DNA from: Morinoia aosen
Taxonomy: Eukaryota > Arthropoda > Malacostraca > Amphipoda > Talitridae
Reading direction: 5' to 3'
NCBI GenBank assembly: GCA_030386875.1
Contig: CM059563.1
Span: forward strand, 52,021,602-52,085,601
DNA: 64,000 bases
Part shown: one piece after another, positions 12,370 through 22,957 of the stretch
How the letters are laid out: the number at the start of each line of letters is the position of its first letter
Numbering within the stretch: the first letter of the stretch is position 1
Program-made: the position numbers and the translations under genes
The notes under the pieces: generated by a model
Seen by the model: the letters and a program-made list of their open reading frames with translations, nothing else
Database searches by the model: none
Told to the model about the DNA's origin: nothing

Positions 12370-13942
12370 TATTATACCCGGACTATTCCTCAGCCCAACA
12401 CTCAAAATCAATAACGAAAACATTCAATACACAAAATCACCTAAATTCCTAGGCCTAATCTTCGACGATAAATTGAACTGGCAACAACACATCGCTGCTC
12501 TAAAGAAAAAAGGAAATGACAGCCATAACGTACTGAAATCAATAACAGCTCAAAGCTGGGGAGCCGACCAAACCACAGTTCTCAGAATCTACAGAAGTAT
12601 GACAAGATCAATTCTCGACTATGGATCAATAATCTATAACTCTGCCAGTCAAACAACTTTGAAACCCCTCGAGTCAATTACGCGCGAGGCACTACGAATC
12701 GCTACGGGAGCATTTAGATCCAGCCCAACAAATAGCCTATATATTATTTGCAATGAAATACCTCCCGATATTAGACGAAATTATCTCTCACTCTGCTACT
12801 ACTACAAGGTCCGAAGTCAGCACGGAAACCCTGCTTTTAGTTGCACTGTAACGGCGAGCAATAGACTACTCTTTCAAAATAGGAGAATAACCCCAACTTT
12901 GGCCATCAGAATGCAAATACTAATAGAAAAATTAAGTTTGAGGAAAAACCGAATTAAACCAGACTTTTCCTACCGACTATTAAACATTGATACCCCTACA
13001 TGGGCTTTAACAAAACCAACTATAAATACAGAACTAACCGAACTCCCAAAGAACGAAACTCCCGAATACATAATCCGGCGAGAGCATAAAAGAATAACAA
13101 AAGAACAATATGATGGATACGTGACCATATACACGGACGGCTCACGAGGGGAGGGTGGCACAGGAGCGGCGGCAGTATGTGGCACTATTGTTCGCACTGC
13201 AACACTTCCGAAGGAAGCCTCAATATATTCAGCTGAAATACACGCCATTCACTTGGCCCTTAACATCATTAGAGATAAAAGAGATAAAAAATTTGTAATT
13301 TACTGTGACTCTTTGAGTGTCGTTAACGGCCTAAATTGCGAGACACATCACCCAGTACTACGCCGAATACAACACGAAATACACGACGTGCAAAAAAGTG
13401 GTAAACTCATCAACATATGCTGGATCCCCTCCCATGTCGGAATAGGCGGTAACGACGCTGCAGATACCGCAGCTAAGAACGCTACCCGAAGACCCGAAGA
13501 ATTCATTCTTATTTGCCACTCAGACTGGAAACCATTAATACAACAAAAGATGATTGACCAGTGGAAGACTAGGTGGGAAAATTGCAGAGACAGGTTGAGG
13601 GAAATACAGCCATCACCAGGCACGAAATTGGAACTAGGTAAAATATCACGCAAAGAGGAAATAATAGTTAACAGACTCAGAATAGGACACACATTCTTAA
13701 CGCATGGCTACCTGATGAACAACGAGATACCTGATATTGCACCAGTATGCGAGTTTTGCAACAACTCAACACTAACTGTCAAACACCTAATCATAGAATG
13801 TGAAAGTCTAACAATTAGTAGAAATTGTATAAAGGCTTGCCAAACGCTACAACCTACCGTCGAGACGGTATTGGGACGCCATTTAGACGTCAAGGAATTA
13901 ATGAACTATCTTCGTGTGATAGATGTCTACGACCTAATTTAA
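12370..13942 (+). CDS. LINE ORF2, 3' part: RT thumb, RNase H, Cys/His cluster
   Basis: Last part of the LINE polyprotein, open from the MITE edge to the stop at 13942. After SPKFLGLIFDDKLNW and the thumb region comes an RNase H domain with its acidic residues: IYTDGSRGEGG, YSAEIHAIHLAL, YCDSLSVVNGL and WIPSHVGIGGNDAADTAA. Near the C-terminus is a zinc-binding pattern CEFCNNSTLTVKHLIIEC, common in I and jockey elements. Joined with the two upstream parts, ORF2 would have about 1,241 codons, close to the 1,237 of the complete LINE at 26.9-30.6 kb. Confidence 0.9.
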
Positions 13943-14109
13943 ATGTTTCAGTAACTTTGCATTGCAATTGACTTACCTTTAATGATGAGTTTCTAAATCG
14001 ACCTTTCGATCGCAGACGACATGCATAAAGGGGAGCAGTAAAGGACCCGTGTCCGTGCTTTAATGTTGATTGTATCAACACCCCTCATTATTATTATTAT
14101 TATTATTAT
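13943..14109 (+). other. LINE 3' UTR and (TTA)n tail
   Basis: Short non-coding end of the I-like LINE, closing in about eight ATT/TTA triplets. Simple triplet tails replace poly(A) in I-type elements. The next 260 bp to 14376 show nothing recognisable. Confidence 0.75.
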
Positions 14110-14426
14110 GTTAACTATATTTTTGAGAAAAACAACAAAATGAAATCCATTCAATAGATATGTGTTTCTAATCGTATTGCAACGTAATGTAGACTAGCTA
14201 TAATAGCAACTGGCTCCAAAAGTGGACCAAAACAATAGTTTCTCCAAAAAAGGATCGTCATTTTCGTGTTATTCACACCAAATACGAGTACATACTTTGG
14301 CGAAAGAAAATATTAAAATTCGGTAAGCCCCGAAACCGAAAATATCCGCAAACACGCAACCATCTATAAGATGAGGAATTTAAAAACGAAAATTTCAAGG
14401 AACTTGATCATATTTATTAGGAATAC

Positions 14427-14452
14427 GTTTCGGAGTCCAGATCCATCATCAG
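14427..14452 (-). ncRNA. Hammerhead-like motif, left arm
   Basis: On the minus strand: CTGATGA, one T, a weak stem (GGA...TCC) and GAAAC. These are the two conserved core strings of a hammerhead ribozyme in the right order and spacing. An extra T follows CTGATGA, and adjacent stems I and III are not convincing, so this may be a decayed or non-functional copy. Confidence 0.3.
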
Positions 14453-15453
14453 TTCATAAATTTACAAATCATTATGTCTGCAATAGAAGAAAAAAACAAA
14501 ATGTTGGATACAGTCATTAAACGAAATCAAGAAAATAAAAATAAAATTAAAACATGTCCCAGAAAAACTAAAATCGACAAAACTATTATTTAGTGACAAT
14601 TTGTAATGAGTAGAAACTATCAGAACTGTTGAGGGCCGGTTTACGTTTAAAAATATGTAACGATTCTAAAATTCTGAGTTCACATGCAGTTGAAGCCGAA
14701 TATAAGATTTTGAAGTCCGCAGAGGATATTGGTTCGTTGTATTTAGCTGCGTGATTACGTACTGCGGAGTGTGAGGAGTAAGCTAATTAGTTCCCCGCGC
14801 GGAAGCTTCGACCCCGATGTTCGCCCATTCTGTTAAAAAAATTTCGTGACGTCATGCCGACGTCCGATGATGTGCACTGCACACAACTGTGTAACTGTTG
14901 AAAATAAATCAGAGATCGAGGTTCGCATCTCCATCGGAAGCGTATCCTTGTACCGTCAAAATGAAGCAAACATGAAATTATACAATTCCGGTACAAGGAT
15001 ACGCTTTTGATGGAGAAAGAGCCTTTCTGATTTATTCTTAGTTGTGTGCAGTGCACATCATCGTACGTCGGCATTACGGCACAAAATTTTTATATCAGAA
15101 TGGCCGAACATCGGAGTTGAAGCTTCCGCACGGGGAATGAATTCGCACTATTCGTACGTAATCACGCAGTAAAATGCAGCGAACCGATATCCTCTGCGGA
15201 CTTCAAAATCTTAAATTCGGCTTCAACTACATGTGACCTCAGAATTTCAGAGTCGCTACATATTTTTAAACGAAAACTGGCCCTCAACAATTCTGACAGT
15301 TCCTACCCATCGTAAATTGGAAGTAGATCATGTCGATTTTACTTTCTCTGGGACATGTTTTGATTTTTTTTGTTTTCGTGATTTTCTTTAATGACTGTAT
15401 CCAACATTTATTTTTTCTTTTATTGTAGTCGTAATGAATTTTAATTTTACGAA

Positions 15454-15479
15454 CTGATGATGGAGCTGGACTCCGAAAC
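15454..15479 (+). ncRNA. Hammerhead-like motif, right arm
   Basis: CTGATGA, one T, a 4-bp stem GGAG/CTCC with a 5-nt loop, then GAAAC. It mirrors the motif in the left arm and points outward. The same caveats on stems I and III apply. Confidence 0.33.
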
Positions 15480-15537
15480 GTATTCCTAGTAAATATGATT
15501 AAGTTCTTTGGAATTTTCCTCGTTTTTAAATTCATCA

Positions 15538-16047
15538 AGTTGCGATGAAAGCAATCAACTGACCCGTTCAGATGTATTGAACTATAAGATTGTTCGTGAA
15601 TTGTTCAAACATCTTAACATAGAAGAAAAATGCAAGATTCGTAATGAACGGTGATATGCATGCTAAGTTAAAATAAATTATTAGCTTCGTAATATTTGGC
15701 GATTTACAAGCTAAATTAAAATAGAATTTTCGGCAATTTCTATATTAAATTCACAAAAACTTCCAAATGCACCTTCAACTTTTTTAAATTGGTTTGGTTT
15801 TTGTTAGCCTGTCACATACTTTAAGATATGGACATTAGGTCAAACTATAAAGGTTTAGTCGTAAAAGTATAAAAAATTTTATGTAGCTACAGGGTTTAAC
15901 TATTCATTTTACATAGCTTTCAGTTATGACCGTGACTCATCGGGAATTCAAAGTAGTGAATTCAGTTAGCGGGCCTGATTGAACGCTATAATTCAACAGT
16001 TAGTCATCTAATTTACTAGGTATGAATAGGCTCTTTATTTGATTACA
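15538..16047. other. AT-rich DNA, nothing recognised
   Basis: Stops in every frame, and no repeat shared with the rest of the window that I could see. Confidence 0.6.
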
Positions 16048-16279
16048 AGTACGCACAGCCCGTCAAAAATTACGGGACTCGCTAACTTTCTTGAACAAAT
16101 TTTCCAAATGTGATGCCCAACGAATGTTTTCATCCTAATTGCGCTCGTGATGAAAAATATTCTTGTTCTTACGCACTGGTGAAACTCGTATCACAGATAC
16201 GGTCACCATAACTCTCCTCATGAGCGTGACAAAGAAAATGGAAGAAGCGGACTCCAAATAAACCAAGGGTATTATTAGG
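16048..16279 (+). repeat. Dispersed repeat X, copy 1
   Basis: Aligns by eye with 40588-40841 and, in reverse, with 51229-51454. Shared blocks are GTACGC(A/G)C..CC(G/A)TCAAAAAT, AAAAATATTCTTGT, TATCACAGATACGG-like, and the end GGGTATTATTAGG. It is non-coding; the class is unknown. Confidence 0.65.
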
Positions 16280-16360
16280 TAGTAGCAGGACCCGCGGAGA
16301 TTCCATGGACAATGTCATCGTTAAGCTAGGCGGACCCGAGAAAAAATTCTGACAGTATTA

Positions 16361-16427
16361 CCTAACCTGTGCTAACCTAGCCTATCCTAATCTAAGCTAA
16401 CCTATCCTATCCTAACAAAACCTATTC
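16361..16427. repeat. Degenerate CCTAA-rich tract
   Basis: Irregular run of CCTAACC, CTAACCTA and CCTATCCTAA units. CCTAA is the complement of the insect telomere repeat TTAGG, but the spacing is imperfect and (AACCT)n tracts also occur as ordinary simple repeats. Confidence 0.5.
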
Positions 16428-16482
16428 TGATTAAATGTCGAATATTTAAATGCATGGAAACGCCATCTTTTAATGTTACACT

Positions 16483-16573
16483 GAGGAATTCGGTATCCAT
16501 GATACTGCAAAATCACACAACGCGGACGCCAAATAAATATATAAATAAACACACAACGGGTATTATTAGGTTA
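16483..16573 (+). repeat. Partial copy of repeat X (3' end)
   Basis: Contains ATATATAAATAAACACACAA followed by CGGGTATTATTAGG, matching the end of the copy at 40.8 kb. Confidence 0.55.
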
Positions 16574-16629
16574 AATACTTTTACTTTCAGGATTTATGAC
16601 CTTCATTTGAATGATAAAATACGTATTTT

Positions 16630-16731
16630 TGGAAAGTATCGGTAAAGTATCGGCCGGATTTTGCCGATACCGATACCGATACCACTAAAAATGGCCGATA
16701 CTGCCGTTACCGATACATCGGTAGATCACTA
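16630..16731. mobile_element. hAT-like MITE fragment with CCGATA repeats
   Basis: Ends in CGATACATCGGTAGATCACT; in reverse this is an AGTGATC-type terminus as in hAT elements, after a run of CCGATA motifs. The opposite end was not found, so the copy is truncated. It abuts the 5' truncation point of the RTE-like LINE. Confidence 0.45.
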
Positions 16732-18544
16732 GTGAAGTGAATAGAAGTCGAATAAGAAGTGCAGAGGTGAAAGGTGCGTTGGATGAAATGAGAAATGGGA
16801 AAGCTCCAGGTATGGATGGCTGCACGGTTGAATGTCTAAAAAAAGGAGGAAATGTGGTTTTAGAATGGTTGGTACGTTTATTAAATGTATGTTACTCGGC
16901 TAGTAAAGTGCCGGTTGATTGTAGTAGCGCGTGTGTAGTTCCGTTCTACAAGGGGAAAGGTGACAGGTATGAGTGCAGTAATTCTAGGGGTATAAGTCTA
17001 CCGAGTGTTGTTGGGAAGCTGCATGGAAGAGTTTTAATTGGAAGAGTGAGAGTGTTGACGGATCTTGTGCTTGCTGAAGAACAGTGTGGTTTTAGGTGTG
17101 GTAGAGGTTGTGTGGATCAAATGTTTGCTGTGAGGCAGGTGAATGAAAAATACTTATTAAAGGGAAAAGATGTGTATTGGGAATTTATGGATCTAGAGAA
17201 GGCGTATGACAGAGTGGATCGTGAGGCGCTATGGGAAGTGGTAAGCTTTTATGGAGTGGGTGTGAGACTGTTGAATGCGATCAAGAGTTTCTACTTTGAT
17301 AGCAGAGCATGTGTGAGAGTAGAGAATGAGGTGAGTGAATGGTTCCCAGTTGTGACAGGTGTGAGACAGGGTTGTTTAATTTGTTTATGGATGGTGTGGT
17401 GAGAGAAGTGAATGCCAGAGTGTTAGGAAAGGGTGCGCAGTTGGTGGGACAAAATGGTAGGTATAGGGAAGTATGTCAGCTGTTGTTTGCAGATGATACA
17501 GCGCTTGTGGCTGATTCAGAGGAAAAACTGAGGAGACTGGTTGCAGAGTTTGGTAGAGTGTGCAAAAGGCGGAAATTGAGGGTAAATGTGAATAAAAGTA
17601 AAGTGATGAGATGTTCAAGAGGTGGAGTGTTTGGAACTTGGGATGTGAGGTTGAATGGTGAAGTTTTAGAGGAGTTAGAGCATTTTAGGTACCTCGGATC
17701 GGATGTGACTGTTAAGGATAGTATGGAAGTAGAAGTGAGGCATCGAGTGAGTGAAGGCTATAAGACATTGGGTGCAATGAGGAAAGTTTTTGAATGCAGG
17801 AGTTTGAGTATGAATGCTAAGAGGGGACTGTATGAAAGCTTGATTGTGCCAGTTTTGTTGTATGGAGCAGAGTCCTGGGGGTTGAGAGCAACTGAGAGGA
17901 GGAAGTTGGATGTGTTTGAGATGAAGTGTTTGAGGAGCATGTATGGAGTAACAAGAAGAGATAGGATCAGGAATGAGTTGGTTAGGGGGCAGGCGGGTGT
18001 TATCAAAAAGTTGAGCAGACGAGTGGATGAAAGAGTGCTTGGATGGTTTGGGCATGTTGAAAGAATGAAAGTTGAGCGGCTGGTGAAAAATATATATGTC
18101 GGAAGTGAGTGGTCGTCGAGCGCGAGGTAGACCACGGATGAGTTGGATGGATGGGGTGAAACGTGCTTTGTATGAGAGGGGTCTGACTGTGGACGTGGCG
18201 AGAGGGATGGCTGCGGACAGAAGTGAGTGGGGGCAGTGCATAAGAAGGTAATTTTATTTTTGACGAGGTACTGGAAGTTGCCCGCGTGTGAAGGGGTTGA
18301 CCTGTCCTGTGCGGGGGGAGGGGCTGCGCTCAATGAAGCGGTCGGGGTAAACCAGCTATGGCTGTCGGGCCTGACTGTGGAAGGTGGTTGTGCTGGGCTG
18401 CTGCTGATCCTGGCAGTTCAGGTGCGGCCAGTGCTGCCTCTCTCGCCTCCTAGTGACTAAGTGTGGTGATTGTGGCCTGCTGTCGGCTACCCTCCCATAG
18501 GGAGGATAAGCCCGGTATATGGATTTGTATGTATGTATATATGG
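16732..18544 (+). mobile_element. 5'-truncated RTE-like LINE
   Basis: Only the RT and C-terminal part of the ORF plus a 3' UTR ending in a TGTATGTATGTATATATGG tract are present. It is in the same orientation as anillin, in the intron before the anillin PH exons. The low-complexity end and C-terminal motifs (YGAESW, LGWFGHVERM) are typical of RTE-type elements, though CR1/L2 relatives cannot be excluded by eye. Confidence 0.75.
16737..18251 (+). pseudogene. RTE-like reverse transcriptase, two frameshifts
   Basis: The protein shows MRNGKAPGMDG, SNSRGISLPSVVGK, EEQCGFRCGRGCVDQ, FMDLEKAYDRVD, GVRQGC and LLFADDTALV (catalytic Asp pair), then the C-terminal YGAESW and DRIRNEL blocks. Near 17375 the frame changes and the usual residues between RQGC and LFNLF are missing, which suggests a small deletion. 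Near 18105 the frame changes again, and the tail continues as RGRPRMSWMDGVKRALYERG to a stop at 18251. The start of the ORF, including any endonuclease, is absent. Confidence 0.82.
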
Positions 18545-19092
18545 TTATCATTGGAGCTTATTGAAGGAAAAGGGTGCTAAAATTTCATCTTCAAATGAGC
18601 TAAAAGGTGCTAAGAAATGCTAAAATGGAGGATGGACATTTTAGTAGACACCTTGTAGAATAGTGTGCGTTGTTGTGGTATTTATTGCAGCAGAGCTATG
18701 TTCATGCATCTTTCCGTTTGCTTTCTTAGTTTTCAATTTTAATTGACTTCATATGGTATATGTTATTGTAATTTATGTAATTGGTCTAATAATGTAGTAA
18801 TTTATTGAGGATTAATTTATTAATTAATTAATACACGTTATCCGCAGCATTGCAGCAAAAGCTTAGCAGCATGTACAATGTTCACTTACTTTCTTCTCGA
18901 CACTTTGTGAGTTTCCATATTGTCTAATTCTTTGTTGAGGACACATTCTCTACACATGATCTTTTCTGTGTACCTTGAAAACCTGCACTGTTTCTCGAGG
19001 TGGTGGAGCTCATGGGTGCAGGCCACGAGAATATAAGTCTTGTGTTGCACTACTGTATTTTACGTTGCACACGCGCTCGGTGATGTGTGCAG
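18545..19092 (+). other. Anillin intron (part), nothing else recognised
   Basis: AT-rich, with a TTAATTAATTAAT run near 18820. No coding block resembling other anillin exons was seen, so the preceding exon is probably farther left or outside the window. Confidence 0.5.
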
Positions 19093-19265
19093 AAGTGCGT
19101 GCAGTTCGTGCCCCTGAAGCTGGTGAGCACGAGGCGCGTGGAGCTGGTGTCCCGCGACGTGTGCGCCAGGCCGCACACCTTCCTCGTCACAACCGTCCGG
19201 CCCACCGAGGCTGGCGACATCAACTCCCTCGTCACCGAAGTCGCTGCCAACACCACCATAACCAA
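19093..19265 (+). CDS. ANLN: Anillin, penultimate coding exon (PH domain)
   Basis: Anillin is a scaffold of the contractile ring that binds actin, myosin and septins; its C-terminal PH domain helps place it at the membrane of the cleavage furrow. The exon begins after a TGTGTGCAG acceptor and encodes KCVQFVPLKLVST, then VCARPHTFLVTTVRP, a block I recognise from the anillin PH domain, and NSLVTEVAANTTITK. It ends ACCAA before a GTGGGT donor in phase 2. Codons are GC-rich, unlike the flanking DNA. The N-terminal actin- and myosin-binding parts are not in the window. The call rests on remembered similarity to animal anillins. Confidence 0.8.
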
Positions 19266-20275
19266 GTGGGTTAACTACTGCACTATCATGGTATTTTCCC
19301 GGCCAGTCAGCCATCGCTCAACTGACTTCCCATAAGATATACCAGCGTCTTATTGCTTCCTTCAATGATCTATGCTCGAAACAAGTTTGTATTCTCATGT
19401 TGAAGAACCTGTATGTTTAATTTTTTCAGACTTAGTGTATGGTGAGCATCCTGGATTTACTTTCAGAACAATTTAGGTTACAAATACTTGAGTTTTCCTC
19501 GAAGGTTATTAGAAGCAGAGCTGAGCAGTTGGGTAGTTACACTTTATTTTCATTGCTGATGCTAAGCTGTGGGACCTGTGGAGGATCGTGCGTGTATTAA
19601 CTTCTTCTAGTTTTACCTTACCCTCGATTACATGTCGGTGTGTTGTGGATGGTACTCGTTATTAGACTAAGTTTGGACGTAGTTGTAACTGCGGTTTCTT
19701 CATGGAGAAGTGCATTTGTCACTTTTCTTGGAGACAGTAATCATAGTGTAATAACTCGCGCAAGAAATTGTGTAATACTCATTTGTAATTTGTTGTTGAA
19801 TGCCATCATTAGTGTTTATGCTATTCAATAAATGCTAGGAATAGCCAACTGGAAGTTCCTTGAAACGTTTTCAGTACATGTCTGATACTCGTCTTTGGAA
19901 ATGATGATATATATCAATTTCATGTCTCTCAATTGAGGTGGTTTGAGAGTAGCATTTCGTTCACCCGAGGTCTGTTTAATATTGCTATTTAGCTGCTAGC
20001 TGGGGTTATGCACTAAGGTAGCAAAGTTTTATTTGTTTATTTTTTAATTGGATTTGGTGGATATTTTTTTTTCTGTAGGTTACGACTATTTTTACATTTT
20101 GTCAAGGAGAGACGTAGTGTGACTATATAAGCCATATAAGTGCTGTATGAAATATTTTTGCACATGCGTAAAAAATATTTGTATAAATGAGGTATTTACA
20201 GAGCCCACCAGTAATTCAGTGCGTGCTCCGAGAATTGTGGCATCAGATTTTGATGCGTTGCCTGGCTATTTTCAG
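19266..20275 (+). other. Anillin last intron
   Basis: 1,010 bp from GTGGGT to TATTTTCAG, AT-rich, with no element recognised. Confidence 0.75.
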
Positions 20276-20399
20276 ACTGCTGCTGTCGGCGGACAGCACG
20301 GAGGAACGAGTGGAGTGGTGCCGGAAGCTGAACCTGGCACTCGCCAACATCCGCGCCTGGGACCCGCAGGCCACACGCCCCGACCACTATAGCGTGTAA
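20276..20399 (+). CDS. ANLN: Anillin, last coding exon
   Basis: Starts after TATTTTCAG. Its first base completes a Lys codon with the AA of the previous exon. It encodes LLLSADSTEERVEWCRKLN and LALANIRAWDPQATRPDHYSV, then TAA. The Ser-Ala-Asp, Glu-Glu-Arg and Asn-Ile-Arg-x-Trp pattern is that of the terminal helix of the anillin PH domain, and human anillin also ends shortly after it. Phase and splice sites agree with the preceding exon. Confidence 0.82.
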
Positions 20400-22957
20400 T
20401 CAGGGCAACTACATGGCCGCTGCTCGCTTATGAGAAAAACTGATCCAGTCTCCGAACCCTAGAACTGATCTTGTGGGGAAATGTACATAGTTGAGTCTGT
20501 ATTAAGTTGTCGGAATGAAATTTCCAGGATTTGAATTGTTCAAACATTTTTGTTCGATGAGTGAACGACGTTTGGATACCCATGACTACGTGGTCGTTTC
20601 GCCGCTGTGGAATAATGCTCAGGAGTTTATTCACTGTGCATTGCCCGGAATTACATGTGTTCAAAATTTACTGTCTGTTTGTGTCGCGTTACCGTGCTGT
20701 GGCGTGAGGAAGCGAGGGGTTTTGTGACCGGGTAACCCGGTTCCTATTGTCAAGCGACTGAGATTTTAAGCTGCCAAATTGATCAAGTGACTATACGTAT
20801 TTTTTTTACATGGCTAGAAATATGTGCTCTCCTAAACTCACGTCTTTAAATGATTATTTTGATGCACGTTAAAATGTCTCGCTAACGCTTCTCTAACTCG
20901 GAATAACTCTCTTGTGCCAGTGTTTTGTTCCATAACTATGAGTGCACGCTTGATATTGAACATAATTTTCTAGGAAATTATTTTAGAAAGCTTGCTTGTT
21001 TTTTTCTTGTAATGACATTTAGATTCGTTCATGTTTTTTTAGTATTAGAAATAATTCGTACTTAAAACACTTCCCGCTTCAGTAGAAAGTTCTATAAAAT
21101 CGTGTGCCTGCGTGAGGTTACCTTCTATAATCCGTGCAACTTGTGCGTTCTACTGACTGCAAATTATTTTAATTTGTACTATACTTGCGCAAGATTAGTG
21201 TAATAATCCTATTTCGCATTGAACGATTTTTTTAAGTCAAACATTGATTTATTAGGATCCCTTGGTATCACAGTTACTGGAGCTTGTAAATTATAAATTT
21301 AGGTTTCGATAATCCCAATTTTGCTTTATTTAGACAGCTATTCAATCTTTTGTTTCCTGTCCTAAAAAAAAATCCTCTCACTCTGTGTGTGTGCTTTCTT
21401 TCTTCTGCTTGCTTTATTTCTCTTTCATGCTATCAGATTCTGTACTATTTATCTAAGTTTTCGTATTTGTAAGATTTCTATTTAACATTTTGATGTGTAA
21501 GTTTAGAGTAATATATTTTAACACTCAACTTCTTAGAAATGTTTCAGCAATGAGCATTTTGATCGAATCTGTCGAAATTCATTTTGATTCTTCGAGACTG
21601 TATTTACTTACCTCTTGCACTTTTTATGTATGGAACAAGCCAAGTCGAAAGTTCTTAGGATATTCTTGGATATCTGGAGCGCACTTGTGACTTAGTCTTC
21701 ATAAGTTTATATTTTTTTAAAAATGTGTGATAACTTCGCTCGAGGCGTTGTTCATTTCGAAGCCTCTAGGTAGGTTTGGTGCTGCATGGTAGGCTCGTCT
21801 CCTTCTCTGTAGAAGTTAACTTCAAAAGCACTTCATCTATAGTCGGAGCTTCAAAATTTATCTTGAGTCTAAGCTTCAGATAATTTTTGAATCTGTGGGC
21901 CATGTGATGAATAATCTTTTGAATGGCAAAGCAATGAAATGCAATTTGTTATTTTCTTAAATTAGAAGCATTTATGTGCGATCGGTGGAAGTGTCGAGTA
22001 AATTCAATCGATAAATTCAAAATATATTTGGTGTTGAGTATTTCTCAAAATATAGATGCCATTTTTTTATTCTTTTCCAGACAGGCCCTACACTGTTGAA
22101 ACACCAATGTAGCCTTCGGTGGTGGAAATTCCATGGTTATTGCTGGTAATGATAGCTCACTCATGTTTACTTTCGAGTTGATTGTTAGTTGGTTCTCGTG
22201 TGTTTTCACAGAGTTTATGGATTATAATGAGGTAGTTCTTCATTTCAGACGGTATTGAATGAAATATGGATTTTGTCGTGAGAGCTGTTCACAAAAATTA
22301 GTATTTATCTGTTGTACTCTGTCTGGGAAATGCTTCTGCCCACTTAGTAAATAACGAGGAATGATTTTCTTTAGTTTCTAATGTGAATAGGCAAGCTTTG
22401 ATTCTTGTGAATACGTCTCTTAGTAAATTTTATTTGCTTTTCACAATTATTTTTCATCTTGTACACTATAGACAATTTTCTTAAATATTAGATTTTTTGT
22501 ACGCCAATCGAACGGTATTGTATTGTACGCCCAATAGGAGAGAAAATTTATTATTTTCAAGGATCAGTACAACAGTCACTGAATTTGCGCCCCAAAACAT
22601 GACCTCACAATATTGGACGATGGAACTACGATTAAATACTGAAATGTGTTAGGTTTGCGGGTGTGAAGAAGGCGAGCCCTTGAACTAGTGGTGTAGGTGA
22701 TTCTCGGTAAAGGGTGCATTGCACATTACGCAGCTACAACAGGTATCAGCAATACACTTTACTTGACTTTTCTGAATATTCTGCAAGTATCTAGCCCCTT
22801 CGTGAGGGAGAATATTAGGCGTCAACCTAAACCTTAGTTGCTCATTGACCTCTTTTTTTATTTTTAATCGTTGCTGAGAGGCGCTGGCGCTGTTTTTCAT
22901 TTCGTGAGGGGACCCACAATTCTGTGAAATAGCCAAATCTTCCGCAAAAATGTAGTA
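20400..22957 (+). other. Anillin 3' UTR and AT-rich DNA
   Basis: No recognisable coding sequence follows the anillin stop. The 3' UTR must start here, but I could not fix its end: no well-placed AATAAA was seen in the first kilobase. The open frame at 20515-20727 is short and unlike any known protein. Confidence 0.55.

Larger units (their letters stand above)
1..14109 (+). mobile_element. I-like non-LTR retrotransposon, 5' end outside window, split by two insertions
   Basis: The element reads ORF1 (zinc knuckles), ORF2 (AP endonuclease, reverse transcriptase, RNase H, C-terminal Cys/His cluster), a short 3' UTR and a terminal (TTA)n tract at about 14085-14109. An RNase H domain together with a TAA-type tail is characteristic of the I group of LINEs. 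ORF2 is interrupted at 3395 by an LTR element and at 12143 by a TTAA-flanked MITE. Both inserts plus one target copy have lengths (8091 and 226 bp) that exactly explain the frame changes, so ORF2 was open when they landed. The 5' UTR and the start of ORF1 are not in the window. Confidence 0.88.
14377..15537. mobile_element. Large foldback element, two ~580-bp inverted arms
   Basis: The left arm (from AATTTAAAAACGA at about 14380) is repeated in reverse complement up to the matching TCGTTTTTAAATT at about 15515-15530. Pairing persists almost to the centre, where GCGTATCCTTGTACCG meets CGGTACAAGGATACGC around a ~35-bp loop near 14975. The arms have diverged by point changes and small indels, so the element is not recent. 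Both outer ends carry a hammerhead-like motif directed outward. Short open frames in the arms are not recognisable proteins. Confidence 0.85.

Noticed and set aside
17385-18333. Minus-strand frames of up to 191 codons opposite the RTE-like RT
   Set aside because: Antisense shadows of the RT gene; the plus strand carries clear RT motifs.
20515-20727. 70-codon frame downstream of anillin
   Set aside because: Lies in the presumed anillin 3' UTR, with no similarity or exon signals.
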